Source: CAZLLE01 sp964560425
GTDB lineage: Bacteria; Campylobacterota; Campylobacteria; Campylobacterales; QNZT01
Length of the DNA stretch: 64,000 bases
Reading direction: 5' to 3'
Assembly (NCBI GenBank): GCA_964560425.1
Contig: CAZLLE010000103.1
Location: forward strand, 1-64,000
Shown: positions 8,570-17,322 of the stretch, piece by piece
Position numbering within the stretch: the stretch's first letter is position 1
Layout: each line of letters starts with the position of its first letter
Program-made: the position numbers and the translations under genes
The notes under the pieces: generated by a model
Told to the model about the DNA's origin: nothing
The model's input: only the letters and a program-made list of their open reading frames with translations
Databases searched by the model: none

Positions 8570-9904
8570 CTATTTTATACTTTTTGTAATTGATAAAACT
8601 TTCAAAATATCCATTGCTGTTTTTAGCTGAATATCTTTTAAAATATTCTCTTTTAATATTATTTTTTTATTTTTTGTACTATTATCATCTTCTGATTTTA
8701 CATTATCTTTCTTTGCATCACCATTGACTTTTTTTAGTTCACCCTCAAGATGTTTTTTAAGATCTCTCTCTTTTATAGAAAATTCATCTTTTTCCACAGG
8801 AACCTCTCCCGGAAAGACCTCTACATCAGGAATAACACCCTCAGCTTGAATAGTTCTACCACTAGGAAGATAATATCTAGCAATTGTAATACGCAGGGCT
8901 TCTGATTGTCCTATTGGCAAAATAACTTGAACGCTACCTTTTCCAAATGTCTTTTGACCTACTAATACAGCTCTTTTCATATCTTGCAAAGCACCACTCA
9001 CAATTTCACTAGCACTTGCACTTCCGCCATTAACTAAAACAACAATTGGTATATGTTTATTTGTACCAACTTTTGTTGCTGAATAGATCTGATTTTCACT
9101 CTCAATCCTCCCTTTTTGAGAGACAATTACACCCTCATCAACAAATAAATCTACTAGACCCACTGCCTGATTCAAAAGACCACCAGGATTATTTCTAAGA
9201 TCTAAAATTAGACCTTTTGCATCTTTATGTTTACTCAATGCCTCTTTTACACCCTTGACAACTTTTTTATCAAAGCTTGTAACTCTAACATAGAGTACAT
9301 CACTACCTTCTATAGTTTTTGTATACACTGAATCTATCTTAATAATATCTCGTATAATTTCAATACTTAAAGGCTTTGGCTCTTTTTTTCTAACTACTGT
9401 CAATGTTATTTTTGTTTTTGGCTTACCTCTCATGATACCAACAGCTTCATCAATAGTTAGATTAAGCGTTGATTTATCATTAACCTTCAAAATAATATCT
9501 CCAGCTTTAATACCAGCTTTATCTGCTGGTGTGCCTTCAATAGGAGCAATAACTGTCAATGCTCCATCTCTCATGCCCACAGTAATACCCAATCCACCAA
9601 ACTCACCATTAGTTGAAATCTGCATATCACTATATTTTTTCTGATCCAAAAAAGAGGAGTGTGCATCCAAATTTGAGAGTAATCCTGATAAAGATTTATT
9701 TATAATATCTGTAATATTAACATCATCGACATAATACTGTTCTACTGTTTGAATTACTTTTGTATACTTAGCTAATGCCTGTAAACGATCTTTTGTTAGT
9801 TCATGTGTTGTTGGTGTTTTTGCCAAAACAGTTGTTGTCGAAAAAATTGACGCAGCAACAACTGTTGATAAAAATCCTAAAGTGATATATCTTTTTTTCT
9901 TCAT
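8570..9904 (-). CDS. ctpA: C-terminal processing peptidase (S41 family, CtpA/Prc-like)
   Basis: This 444-residue protein has a signal peptide (about 1-28), a PDZ domain (about 95-175, with GELGLGIT-like FGGLGITVG and GIKAGDIILKVN) and the S41 peptidase core. The catalytic Ser is in GGSASASEIVSGAL and the catalytic Lys in VGQKTFGKGSVQ. A Lys/Asp-rich C-terminal tail follows. It is a periplasmic serine protease that cuts from protein C-termini. It is the first gene of a likely six-gene operon with purC, purS, purQ, an SH3 membrane protein and plsC. Confidence 0.93.
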   Translation of the reverse strand: MKKKRYITLGFLSTVVAASIFSTTTVLAKTPTTHELTKDRLQALAKYTKVIQTVEQYYVDDVNITDIINKSLSGLLSNLDAHSSFLDQKKYSDMQISTNGEFGGLGITVGMRDGALTVIAPIEGTPADKAGIKAGDIILKVNDKSTLNLTIDEAVGIMRGKPKTKITLTVVRKKEPKPLSIEIIRDIIKIDSVYTKTIEGSDVLYVRVTSFDKKVVKGVKEALSKHKDAKGLILDLRNNPGGLLNQAVGLVDLFVDEGVIVSQKGRIESENQIYSATKVGTNKHIPIVVLVNGGSASASEIVSGALQDMKRAVLVGQKTFGKGSVQVILPIGQSEALRITIARYYLPSGRTIQAEGVIPDVEVFPGEVPVEKDEFSIKERDLKKHLEGELKKVNGDAKKDNVKSEDDNSTKNKKIILKENILKDIQLKTAMDILKVLSITKSIK

Positions 9905-9937
9905 AATTATTTATTCCTTAGTTTCTCATTTTTACCT

Positions 9938-9967
9938 ATTGTAGTCAATTTTATTCATTTATTGACA
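9938..9967 (-). promoter_or_regulatory. Candidate promoter for the ctpA-pur-plsC operon
   Basis: On the minus strand TGTCAA (9962-9967) and TACAAT (9938-9943) are 18 bases apart, 34 bases before the ctpA ATG. The whole 102-base gap 9905-10006 holds no gene. Confidence 0.35.
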
Positions 9968-10006
9968 TTTACTATTCTAGAATGAGAGATTTTTTTTACT
10001 ATTGTT

Positions 10007-12028
10007 TCAGACTGTGACCTCTTTGATCTCTGCAATCTCTCTAAAAGCATTATATATTGTAGCAATTAAATTTTTTCTATTATTTTTTACTGATATATCC
10101 TCAACATTTACCATAACCTCATCAAAAAATCTATCAATAGATGGTTTTAGTGCAAAAAGAGACTCTAATTTTTCGAGATAACTATCAAAACTTTTTTTAT
10201 CTACTTCCATAAACGCTTCAAATAGAGCTTTCTCAGCATCTTCACTAAAGAGTGTAGGATCAATAGTAAGTTTACCTTTTACATCTTTGACGATATTAGC
10301 AACTCTTTTAAAAGTTGATGAAACCTCTCTAAAATCTTTACGACTTACAATAATATTGAGAGCTTCTATCTTTTTGGATATCTCCACAATATCTCTCTCT
10401 CCACTCTTAAGCACAGAGTGTATAACCGAAGGATTAACATTAAAATATTGTACAAATCTCTCAATAAAGAAATTTTCCAATATAAGAAAATCAAAATCTT
10501 TATAGGAAGCTGATAGTTTTTTTAGATCCCTCTCAATATCAAATGAAAATCCTCTATCTAAAACTATTTTGATAATACTAATAACCGCACGACGAAGAGC
10601 AAAAGGATCTTTTGTCCCTGTTGGAATTTTACCAAGACTAAAAAGCATAAGTATAGAATCAATTTTACTACTCATTGAGACAATAGCACTAAAATCATTG
10701 GAAGGTAGTTCACTATCTTCTCCACTAGGCAGATATTGCTCTTTTAGAGCCAATGCAAGAGATTCATCCTCTTTTGCCGCTGTGGCATAGTAATAGCCCA
10801 TTATTCCTTGAAGCTCAGTAAACTCATAAACCATATCACTTAGAAGATCTGATTTACTCATCATGATTGTCTTTTCTAATAAAGAGGAGTCCTTAACATC
10901 ATGTGAAGCTTGATATTTTTGGTGTAGATATTCCCCTATACTTGCTTCTCTTACAACTTTATCATAGATAGATCCACCATCATGAATAAAGGTAACATTT
11001 TTAAGCCCCTCATTATTAAGACCATTTTTGAGATCATTTTCATAAAAGAAAAGCCCATCACTAAGCCTTGCTTTTAGAACTTTTTCATTTCCTGCAATAA
11101 TTTTTTCAAAATTATCACTCTTAGCATTTGAGACAACTATAAATTTATTGACTAAAACACCATCTTTAAAAACAGGAAAATATCGCTGATGCTCTTTCAT
11201 AGATGCAATAATTACCTCTTGAGGCAATTTAAGAAACTTCTCATCAAAACTACCAAGTAGAGCATTTGGATACTCTGTAATAGCGACAACCTCAGCAAGA
11301 AGCTCTTCATCAAGATCAATAGTGAGAAAATTTATAGTTTCAATCTCTTTAAACTGTTTTAAAATATGTGATTTTCTCTCATGAGGGTATAAAATTACAC
11401 CGGCTTTATCTAACTTACAAAAATAATCACCACTACTACTATACTCAAATGGTTCATAAGAGATAGTACGATGTCCATAACTTATATTAGAGCTATCAAC
11501 GCCATATACATTCATTGGTACAATCTGATTATCTAACATACAACCAAGCCATCTAATAGGACGAATAAATGTATAATCATAATTCCCCCACCTCATAGAC
11601 TTTCCAAAATTAAGTGTTTGAAGTAGTTCCAAAATCATATTTGAGAGCAAGGATTTAGAGTCTAACCCTTTTTGCTCTTTTTTATAATAAAGAACCTCTT
11701 TAGAACCCTTTTTTGTACTACTAAGTTCTTCAAGAGTAACTCCACACTTTTTTGCAAATCCCAATGCAGCAGGAGTAGGTTTAGAATCTTTATAAGCGAT
11801 ATCAATAGGTGCTCCAAAAAACTCAACAAAAGAGTCCTCTTGTTTAAGAGGAAACTCTCTATGCCAAAAAACTAATCTTCGAGGTGTATAAAAAAAATCA
11901 AAATCAGATTTCAAACCATTTTTTTCTAAAATGGATAACCATTTTGTAGTAATATTCGGAAGTTCTTTCAAAAATGGAATAGCAGGAAGTTCTTCAACAC
12001 CTATCTCTATTAATAGAGGTTTTTTCAT
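10007..12028 (-). CDS. glyS: Glycyl-tRNA synthetase beta subunit
   Basis: This 673-residue protein starts KKPLLIEIGVEELPAIPF, the classic GlyS opening, followed by YTPRRLVF, GFAKKCGV and MRWGNYDYTFIRPIRWL. The C-terminal part includes GTKDPFALRRAVISIIKI, typical of the HD-like and anticodon-binding regions. With GlyQ (not in this window) it charges tRNA-Gly. Length is normal for the family. Confidence 0.96.
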   Translation of the reverse strand: MKKPLLIEIGVEELPAIPFLKELPNITTKWLSILEKNGLKSDFDFFYTPRRLVFWHREFPLKQEDSFVEFFGAPIDIAYKDSKPTPAALGFAKKCGVTLEELSSTKKGSKEVLYYKKEQKGLDSKSLLSNMILELLQTLNFGKSMRWGNYDYTFIRPIRWLGCMLDNQIVPMNVYGVDSSNISYGHRTISYEPFEYSSSGDYFCKLDKAGVILYPHERKSHILKQFKEIETINFLTIDLDEELLAEVVAITEYPNALLGSFDEKFLKLPQEVIIASMKEHQRYFPVFKDGVLVNKFIVVSNAKSDNFEKIIAGNEKVLKARLSDGLFFYENDLKNGLNNEGLKNVTFIHDGGSIYDKVVREASIGEYLHQKYQASHDVKDSSLLEKTIMMSKSDLLSDMVYEFTELQGIMGYYYATAAKEDESLALALKEQYLPSGEDSELPSNDFSAIVSMSSKIDSILMLFSLGKIPTGTKDPFALRRAVISIIKIVLDRGFSFDIERDLKKLSASYKDFDFLILENFFIERFVQYFNVNPSVIHSVLKSGERDIVEISKKIEALNIIVSRKDFREVSSTFKRVANIVKDVKGKLTIDPTLFSEDAEKALFEAFMEVDKKSFDSYLEKLESLFALKPSIDRFFDEVMVNVEDISVKNNRKNLIATIYNAFREIAEIKEVTV

Positions 12029-12152
12029 ATAAAAGTGCCTTTAATGTATTTAAAGACAATATTCTATCTAAGAAGTTTTAAAAGTTAGATATTTTTCCAC
12101 AATGAATTATCTATACAAATCAAAAGTATAATTATAATCTAAGACAACTCAA

Positions 12153-12272
12153 CTATTTTTTATTATAAGTATCACGATTTTTATCTTTAGCTTGTAACAT
12201 AAAGCCCCTCACCATCCAAACCATAAAAAGGACAAACAGACTAAGCATAATAACATCAAAAATTTCTCTCAA
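12153..12272 (-). CDS. Small single-pass membrane protein (39 aa), TTG start
   Basis: The gap between glyS and the next gene (12029-12333) contains this 39-codon frame. It begins TTG, preceded by AAAAGG about nine bases upstream, and ends TAG. The peptide has a transmembrane helix of about residues 7-25 (VIMLSLFVLFMVWMV) and a charged tail (QAKDKNRDTYNKK), a typical small inner-membrane protein layout. No family is recognised. The rest of the gap holds a hairpin at 12296-12322 and nothing else recognisable. Confidence 0.55.
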   Translation of the reverse strand: MREIFDVIMLSLFVLFMVWMVRGFMLQAKDKNRDTYNKK

Positions 12273-12295
12273 CTTAAAAACCTTTTAAATAAACT

Positions 12296-12322
12296 ATCTC
12301 TCATACAATAAGCATGAGAGAT
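12296..12322 (-). terminator. Hairpin downstream of the 269-aa gene
   Basis: ATCTCTCAT at 12296-12304 pairs perfectly with ATGAGAGAT at 12314-12322 around a 9-base loop, 11 bases after the stop of the gene at 12334. The minus strand continues AGTTTATTT, a weak U-rich tail, so a terminator is plausible. Confidence 0.45.
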
Positions 12323-12333
12323 GATTCATTATA

Positions 12334-13143
12334 CTATTCAAAAACTAAATCAAATGCACAAACAACTCTTTTTTCAATAAGATTAATTGAAAAATTTTCT
12401 ATTCGTCTTTGAATTAACTCTTTGCTAAACTCAGGAACTGTATTTAATATAAGAAATGTAATTGTACGATTATCTTTATCTATAAAAATATTATCATACT
12501 CTCTGACGATTTTTCTAATATTATAATCATCAAGATCTAGTTCTGCTTCATATTCATAAGTGAGGAGTGAAAAGAATACTTTTCGCTCAAGAAGAAGATC
12601 TACTTTTTTCTGTAGATCCTCTCTCTTATTGTATAAGATATCTTCTTGATCATATAGATCAAAAAGTCTTTTTGAATAAAAATTATTTCTCAAAAACATC
12701 TCAGTGGAAATTACAAAATCTTCCATCAAAAAATCTCTTTTGAACAGTTTATCCACACCACTTGTATGGGCTACTAAGAGATCTTTTTGTCGCAAATATT
12801 CTGCCGTACTAATTTCAAAAAATTTGATTGGCAACTCTTCTATCTTGATAGTTTGCAATAACATATCTTTAAGAGCTATATCATCTTTATTAAAAATAAC
12901 AATATCCATATCTTGCAACATTGAGAGATCATCATGTTTAAAAGAGTCAATCATATAAAAATCAACATCTTCAACACTACTAAATAGATAATAAGTAAGC
13001 TTTTTCAATTCATCATTATTACTCATTAACATAATTTGAACTTTATCATTTACTTTGCGGATTAGATGACTAAGTTTTGGCATATAGTTTTCATCTTTTA
13101 TTAATTCTACAGTTTCAATTTTTTCTTCTTGCTCTAGTGGCAT
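12334..13143 (-). CDS. Hypothetical protein, possible degenerate receiver-like domain
   Basis: This 269-residue soluble protein has no signal or membrane helix. Residues about 34-155 alternate strands and helices like a response-regulator receiver (VQIMLMSNND, then DVDFYMIDSF, MDIVIFNKDD, IKFFEISTAEY), without a clear phospho-acceptor Asp pocket. A short coiled-coil linker and a C-terminal alpha/beta part (VFFSLLTYEYE..., TITFLILNT) follow. The fold reading is inference and no family is recognised. It may be transcribed with the phosphoesterase gene 96 bases upstream. Confidence 0.5.
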   Translation of the reverse strand: MPLEQEEKIETVELIKDENYMPKLSHLIRKVNDKVQIMLMSNNDELKKLTYYLFSSVEDVDFYMIDSFKHDDLSMLQDMDIVIFNKDDIALKDMLLQTIKIEELPIKFFEISTAEYLRQKDLLVAHTSGVDKLFKRDFLMEDFVISTEMFLRNNFYSKRLFDLYDQEDILYNKREDLQKKVDLLLERKVFFSLLTYEYEAELDLDDYNIRKIVREYDNIFIDKDNRTITFLILNTVPEFSKELIQRRIENFSINLIEKRVVCAFDLVFE

Positions 13144-13239
13144 TAAAATATCCTTACATATAAGTTTTATATTTTCTAATGCTTAACATATCGGCTAATT
13201 GATAAAAATATTTACAATAATTTGAATTATTTATTAGTA

Positions 13240-14001
13240 TTATTTTTCTATTCTAATAATTTTACTCATATCAACATCAATTTTTAGAAGATTAATAAAA
13301 TGTCTCTGATAGATACCAGAATCTAATCCTATCCTATCTAGCTTCATCATTGGTTTACTAAAAGGGGTATGACCAAAAATAACGGTATATTTCATTTTAA
13401 GAGGAGAGAAGATAAAAGGATCACGAATCCAGTAGATAGTACCTTTTTTTGCTTGTGAAGATAGTGAACCACCTTTTGGATTTACTCCTGCATGAACAAA
13501 AAGGAGATTCATCTCTTTATCCAAATAAAAGGGATGTAGATCTTTTAGAAAAGTAATCAAAGACTCTTTAAAGGTAGAATCTTTTTCAAAAACATGCTCC
13601 AAACATGTAATAGCATCTCTAAAAAAATCATACTTATCATAGGGATTATCATTTCCATCAATGAGATACTCTTCATAAAAAGTTTCATGATTTCCCCGTA
13701 AAAAAATCATAAACCTTTTCTCTTCTTTAGCCCATTTTTGTAGTTCCAAAATATCACGCATGACGAGATAAGAACCAACATCATCAAAATACTCTCCATC
13801 AAGTTCACCACTCTCACCTCTGTCCATATAATCACCCAAAAAGATTATTTTTCGTTCAGGTTCAATATCATTTTTAATATATTTTTCGACTTTTTGATAT
13901 ATAGAGTGTACGCCATGCAGATCAGGAATGACAAGGTATTTACTATTTGAAGGAGATGTTTTGTGAAATATATTTTTTGAGATTTCTTGTAATTTTTTCA
14001 T
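13240..14001 (-). CDS. PPP-family metallophosphoesterase (ApaH/PrpA-like)
   Basis: This 253-residue protein carries all the metal-site motifs of calcineurin-like phosphoesterases: PDLHG near 26-30, GDYMDRG near 56, RGNHE near 104, VHAGVNPKGG near 170 and FGHTPFSKP near 215. GDxxDRG and GHTP place it with the PPP/ApaH/PrpA group, which act as protein phosphatases or dinucleoside-polyphosphate hydrolases. It follows the DUF89 phosphatase gene by 15 bases and probably shares its transcript with aroG. The substrate cannot be read from the sequence. Confidence 0.85.
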   Translation of the reverse strand: MKKLQEISKNIFHKTSPSNSKYLVIPDLHGVHSIYQKVEKYIKNDIEPERKIIFLGDYMDRGESGELDGEYFDDVGSYLVMRDILELQKWAKEEKRFMIFLRGNHETFYEEYLIDGNDNPYDKYDFFRDAITCLEHVFEKDSTFKESLITFLKDLHPFYLDKEMNLLFVHAGVNPKGGSLSSQAKKGTIYWIRDPFIFSPLKMKYTVIFGHTPFSKPMMKLDRIGLDSGIYQRHFINLLKIDVDMSKIIRIEK

Positions 14002-14016
14002 ATAAGTACCAACTTT

Positions 14017-14889
14017 TTAAGATAAACTAGAGTCCACCTTTTTGCATATTATACCACCGATTTTCTCATTTAGAGCAGTTGCCACAACATTACATTTGAT
14101 TTTTAACAAAAAGAATATTGGATAAGAGGTTTCATTACTAAGACACTCAAAGTTTCCCATCCCCTTAGAGATAATAAGATCAGCACTATTAAATAACTCT
14201 CTTGCTCTATCATTCATAAGATCAATTACAATACCAGGGGTAGGTACACCACTATCAATAACAGTAGCAGTTTTGTGAATTTCATCGCCCTCTAAATCAT
14301 CAATAGTAATATCATTAATAATTGGATTACCTCTTACAAAATAGAAAAAATCAATATCTTTAAATTCACTTTTGAGATATTCAATATAGAGTCTATCAAA
14401 AACATTTTCACCAGCATTATCAGCCAAATAGATAACTTTTTTTGCATTGATAAGCTCATAATGAAGAGTAGAAGTATCATCAATTACAAACTTATTATCC
14501 ATCACCTTCTCAACCTCTTCATCCAAATCAAACATCACTTCAGAAGCTAAATCAATTACATTTCCAACTACAGCAATTTTTGTGGCAGTCAAAAATTTAT
14601 TATCACTTTGAGCTAAAATTTCTCTACATTTAGGAATAAGTGTTGTAGCTTTTTTAATAGAGCTCATTTTAGCCTCTTTATAGAGATCTTTTTTATCTAA
14701 AAGCTTAGATATCATCTCATACATTGGTGTTGCATTTTGCGGAGGAGTTTGTGAGAGGGAGAAAGATGGAATCATCTTTGCACTCTCATCAAGTACTTTT
14801 TTTGTATCTTTTTCATCCAAACCAAGCTCATTAGCTACTCTAAGAGCTTGATTAAAGATACATGTTATGCACTCAGTAGATATATTCAA
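14017..14889 (-). CDS. DUF89 damage-control phosphatase family protein
   Basis: This 290-residue protein starts with ECITC (Cys6, Cys9), typical of bacterial and archaeal DUF89 proteins. It contains NATPMYEM, the metal-site motif ADNAGENVFDR, then VRGNPIINDIT, VIDSGVPTPGI and ISKGMGNFECL. DUF89 enzymes are metal-dependent phosphatases thought to remove damaged phospho-metabolites. Start is TTG only two bases after the aroG stop, and later ATGs would remove ECITC. It may clean up side products in aromatic or sugar-phosphate metabolism, but that is inference from position. Confidence 0.85.
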   Translation of the reverse strand: MNISTECITCIFNQALRVANELGLDEKDTKKVLDESAKMIPSFSLSQTPPQNATPMYEMISKLLDKKDLYKEAKMSSIKKATTLIPKCREILAQSDNKFLTATKIAVVGNVIDLASEVMFDLDEEVEKVMDNKFVIDDTSTLHYELINAKKVIYLADNAGENVFDRLYIEYLKSEFKDIDFFYFVRGNPIINDITIDDLEGDEIHKTATVIDSGVPTPGIVIDLMNDRARELFNSADLIISKGMGNFECLSNETSYPIFFLLKIKCNVVATALNEKIGGIICKKVDSSLS

Positions 14890-14891
14890 AA

Positions 14892-16244
14892 TTATCTTTT
14901 CTTAGCAGCACTCAATGAATCTGCAAGCAAAAATGAAAGCTCCAAAGATTGAGAAGCATTTAATCTTGGATCACAATGAGTATGGTATCTTGAACTTAAA
15001 CCATCTTCTGTAATCTCCTGAACTCCACCAGTACACTCTGTTACATCTTTACCCGTCATCTCTAGGTGGATACCACCTGCAACTGTACCTTCTGCTTTAT
15101 GAATATCAAAGAAATTTTTCACCTCACCTAAAACACTATTGAACTCTCTTGTTTTATAGTTGTTACTAGCTTTGATAGTATTACCATGCATTGGATCACA
15201 ACTCCAAAGTACATTTTTACCCTCTCTTTGAATTGCACGAAGAAGTCTAGGAAAATCATCTTTTACCTTCTCTTCACCCATTCTTACAATAAAGTTCAAT
15301 TTACCCTCTTCATTATTTGGGTTAATTACATCACAAAGATTTAGTAGATCATCTTCACTCATAGTAGGTCCAGCTTTGATACCTATAGGATTTTGAACAC
15401 CTCTTAGAAACTCTACATGAGCTCCATCAAGTTGTCTTGTTCTATCTCCAATCCACAACATATGAGCAGAACAGTCATAATAGTCATGACTAATGCTATC
15501 TTCTCTTGTCAAAGCCTCTTCATAGTTTAATAAAAGTGCTTCATGAGAAGTATAAAGCACTGTTTGATTAAGTGTTGGCGTATTATCACTATTGATACCA
15601 CACGCATCCATAAATGCCAATGCTTGTTCAATATTGTGTGCCAAATCTTGATATCTACTATTTGATGTACTTCCCTTTGCAAAATCTAAATTCCATCTAT
15701 GAACTTGATGAAGATCAGCAAAACCACCTCTTGCAAAAGCACGAATAAGGTTTTGAGTTGCTGCTGATTGATTATATGCTTGAATCATACGCTCAGGATC
15801 AGGTATTCTACCTTCGGGAGAAAACTCTATAGAGTTGATAATATCACCTCTATAACTTGGCAAACTCACTCCATCAACTGTCTCAAAGTCACTTGATCTT
15901 GGTTTTGCAAATTGTCCTGCAATTCTTCCAACTTTAACAATAGGTTTACCACTTGCAAATGTCATAACAACAGACATTTGCAATATTACTTTGAAAAAAT
16001 CTCTAATTCCATCAGCATTAAACTCACTAAAACTCTCAGCACAATCACCACCTTGAAGTAAAAAAGCATCTCCTCTACTAGCATTAGCTAATTGCTTTTT
16101 GAGACTTCTAACTTCCTCTGCAAATACAAGTGGTGGATACTGTTTTAGTTTCTCTTCACTACTTTTTAATAGTGCCTGATCTTCATATGTTGGCTGTTGT
16201 AATATAGGTTTATTTCTCCAGCTATTAATGTTCCAATTACTCAT
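14892..16244 (-). CDS. aroG: Type II 3-deoxy-D-arabino-heptulosonate 7-phosphate synthase
   Basis: This 450-residue protein is a class II (plant-like) DAHP synthase: NSWRNKPILQQPTY at the start, LLQGGDCAESF, VKVGRIAGQFAKPRS, SHEALLLNYEEALTR, WIGDRTRQLDGAHVEF, IKAGPTM and WSCDPMHGNT. It makes the first shikimate-pathway intermediate from PEP and erythrose-4-phosphate. The frame is open 19 codons further upstream, but the ATG at 16244 has an AAGG site 9 bases away and fits the family start (MSNWNINSW). It heads a likely operon with DUF89 and PPP phosphatases. Confidence 0.96.
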   Translation of the reverse strand: MSNWNINSWRNKPILQQPTYEDQALLKSSEEKLKQYPPLVFAEEVRSLKKQLANASRGDAFLLQGGDCAESFSEFNADGIRDFFKVILQMSVVMTFASGKPIVKVGRIAGQFAKPRSSDFETVDGVSLPSYRGDIINSIEFSPEGRIPDPERMIQAYNQSAATQNLIRAFARGGFADLHQVHRWNLDFAKGSTSNSRYQDLAHNIEQALAFMDACGINSDNTPTLNQTVLYTSHEALLLNYEEALTREDSISHDYYDCSAHMLWIGDRTRQLDGAHVEFLRGVQNPIGIKAGPTMSEDDLLNLCDVINPNNEEGKLNFIVRMGEEKVKDDFPRLLRAIQREGKNVLWSCDPMHGNTIKASNNYKTREFNSVLGEVKNFFDIHKAEGTVAGGIHLEMTGKDVTECTGGVQEITEDGLSSRYHTHCDPRLNASQSLELSFLLADSLSAAKKR

Positions 16245-16413
16245 GTTTATCGCCTTGAAAAATTTTTGGCTTATTATAGTGGGATATTTATTTAAAAACA
16301 AATTCAGAAGGTGAAGAAAAGAAACTACTCTGTTAATAAATCGACAAAAAGTAATTTTCCAACACTAAAAAACTATATTTTATTGTACTATAAGAATAAA
16401 AGGTAATTTTAAA

Positions 16414-17322
16414 ATGACTAAAAAGATATTTATTTTACCAATATTGGCTTCATCTTTATTTGCTACACCATCTTATGAAGTTGCACTAACTATTGGTAAA
16501 CAAGAGTTCCACAACCCTGCAATTGTTGCTTATGAGAGAATTTATGGAATACGAGGAAGCATCATTAATGATAAACTTTATGAGTATGGATATGGTCTAC
16601 AAATAGGGTATGAATGGAGTAACAAAATCAATTGTAAAGATCTAAGTGTAGGACGAGCTTATGCTAATTTTCTAGTGCAAACTAAAGATTTTTATAGTTT
16701 AAAACCATATTTTATAATGGGTTTAGGACATGAGGGACTAAATCAAAATATAGATAGTGAACCTAGTCAAAATATTTTTCAATATGGTATTGGAGCTAAA
16801 TACTTTTTTAGACAAAATATCAATATATTTTTAGAGACAAAAGCAATTAGAAAGTTTAAAACAAAAGATAGTGACCATATTACAAATATAGGTATAGCCT
16901 ACATATTTAATAAAAACAAAAAAATAGAGCATTATTATCAACCTTCTAGTTTTAATATCAAAGAGGATTTACCAACTATTGATCTGACACATACAGTAAA
17001 TAATAGTAGAGTAGAGGAAAAAATTACACTAAAAAGACCGCAACAGATAGTAGCAATACCAACTAAAAATTATAATAATAGTCTATCCATAGATAGAAAT
17101 TATTATATACAGATGGCAGCCTACGCATCTACAAATCCAAACCGACTTAAAAATAGAATACATCGTAGAGGCTACTCTAATATCAAATTACACACTATAC
17201 ACAAGAGAGGAAGAGCTATAACATTAATATTGGTAGGTCCTTATAAAAGTAGAACAGCAGCCTCAAAAGAGTTAAGGAACTTAAGAAAAATAGAAAAAGG
17301 AGCCTTTATTTATAAGATGTAA
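16414..17322 (+). CDS. Outer-membrane barrel protein with C-terminal SPOR domain
   Basis: This 302-residue protein has a signal peptide (about 1-17), then an OmpA-like or porin-like eight-strand barrel (about 20-170; alternating strands such as GYGLQIGYEW and FIMGLGHEGL). The last 75 residues form a SPOR domain (YYIQMAAYAS..., LVGPYKSRTAASKELRNLR), which binds denuded peptidoglycan glycan strands. It therefore likely links the outer membrane to the cell wall. Its barrel resembles that of the convergent OmpA-family gene (shared IYGIRG and QIGYE elements). The 3' ends overlap by 17 bases. Confidence 0.75.
   Translation: MTKKIFILPILASSLFATPSYEVALTIGKQEFHNPAIVAYERIYGIRGSIINDKLYEYGYGLQIGYEWSNKINCKDLSVGRAYANFLVQTKDFYSLKPYFIMGLGHEGLNQNIDSEPSQNIFQYGIGAKYFFRQNINIFLETKAIRKFKTKDSDHITNIGIAYIFNKNKKIEHYYQPSSFNIKEDLPTIDLTHTVNNSRVEEKITLKRPQQIVAIPTKNYNNSLSIDRNYYIQMAAYASTNPNRLKNRIHRRGYSNIKLHTIHKRGRAITLILVGPYKSRTAASKELRNLRKIEKGAFIYKM

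Noticed and set aside
16245..16301. Upstream extension of aroG by 19 codons
   Set aside because: The class II DAHP synthase start fits the ATG at 16244, which has an AAGG site.
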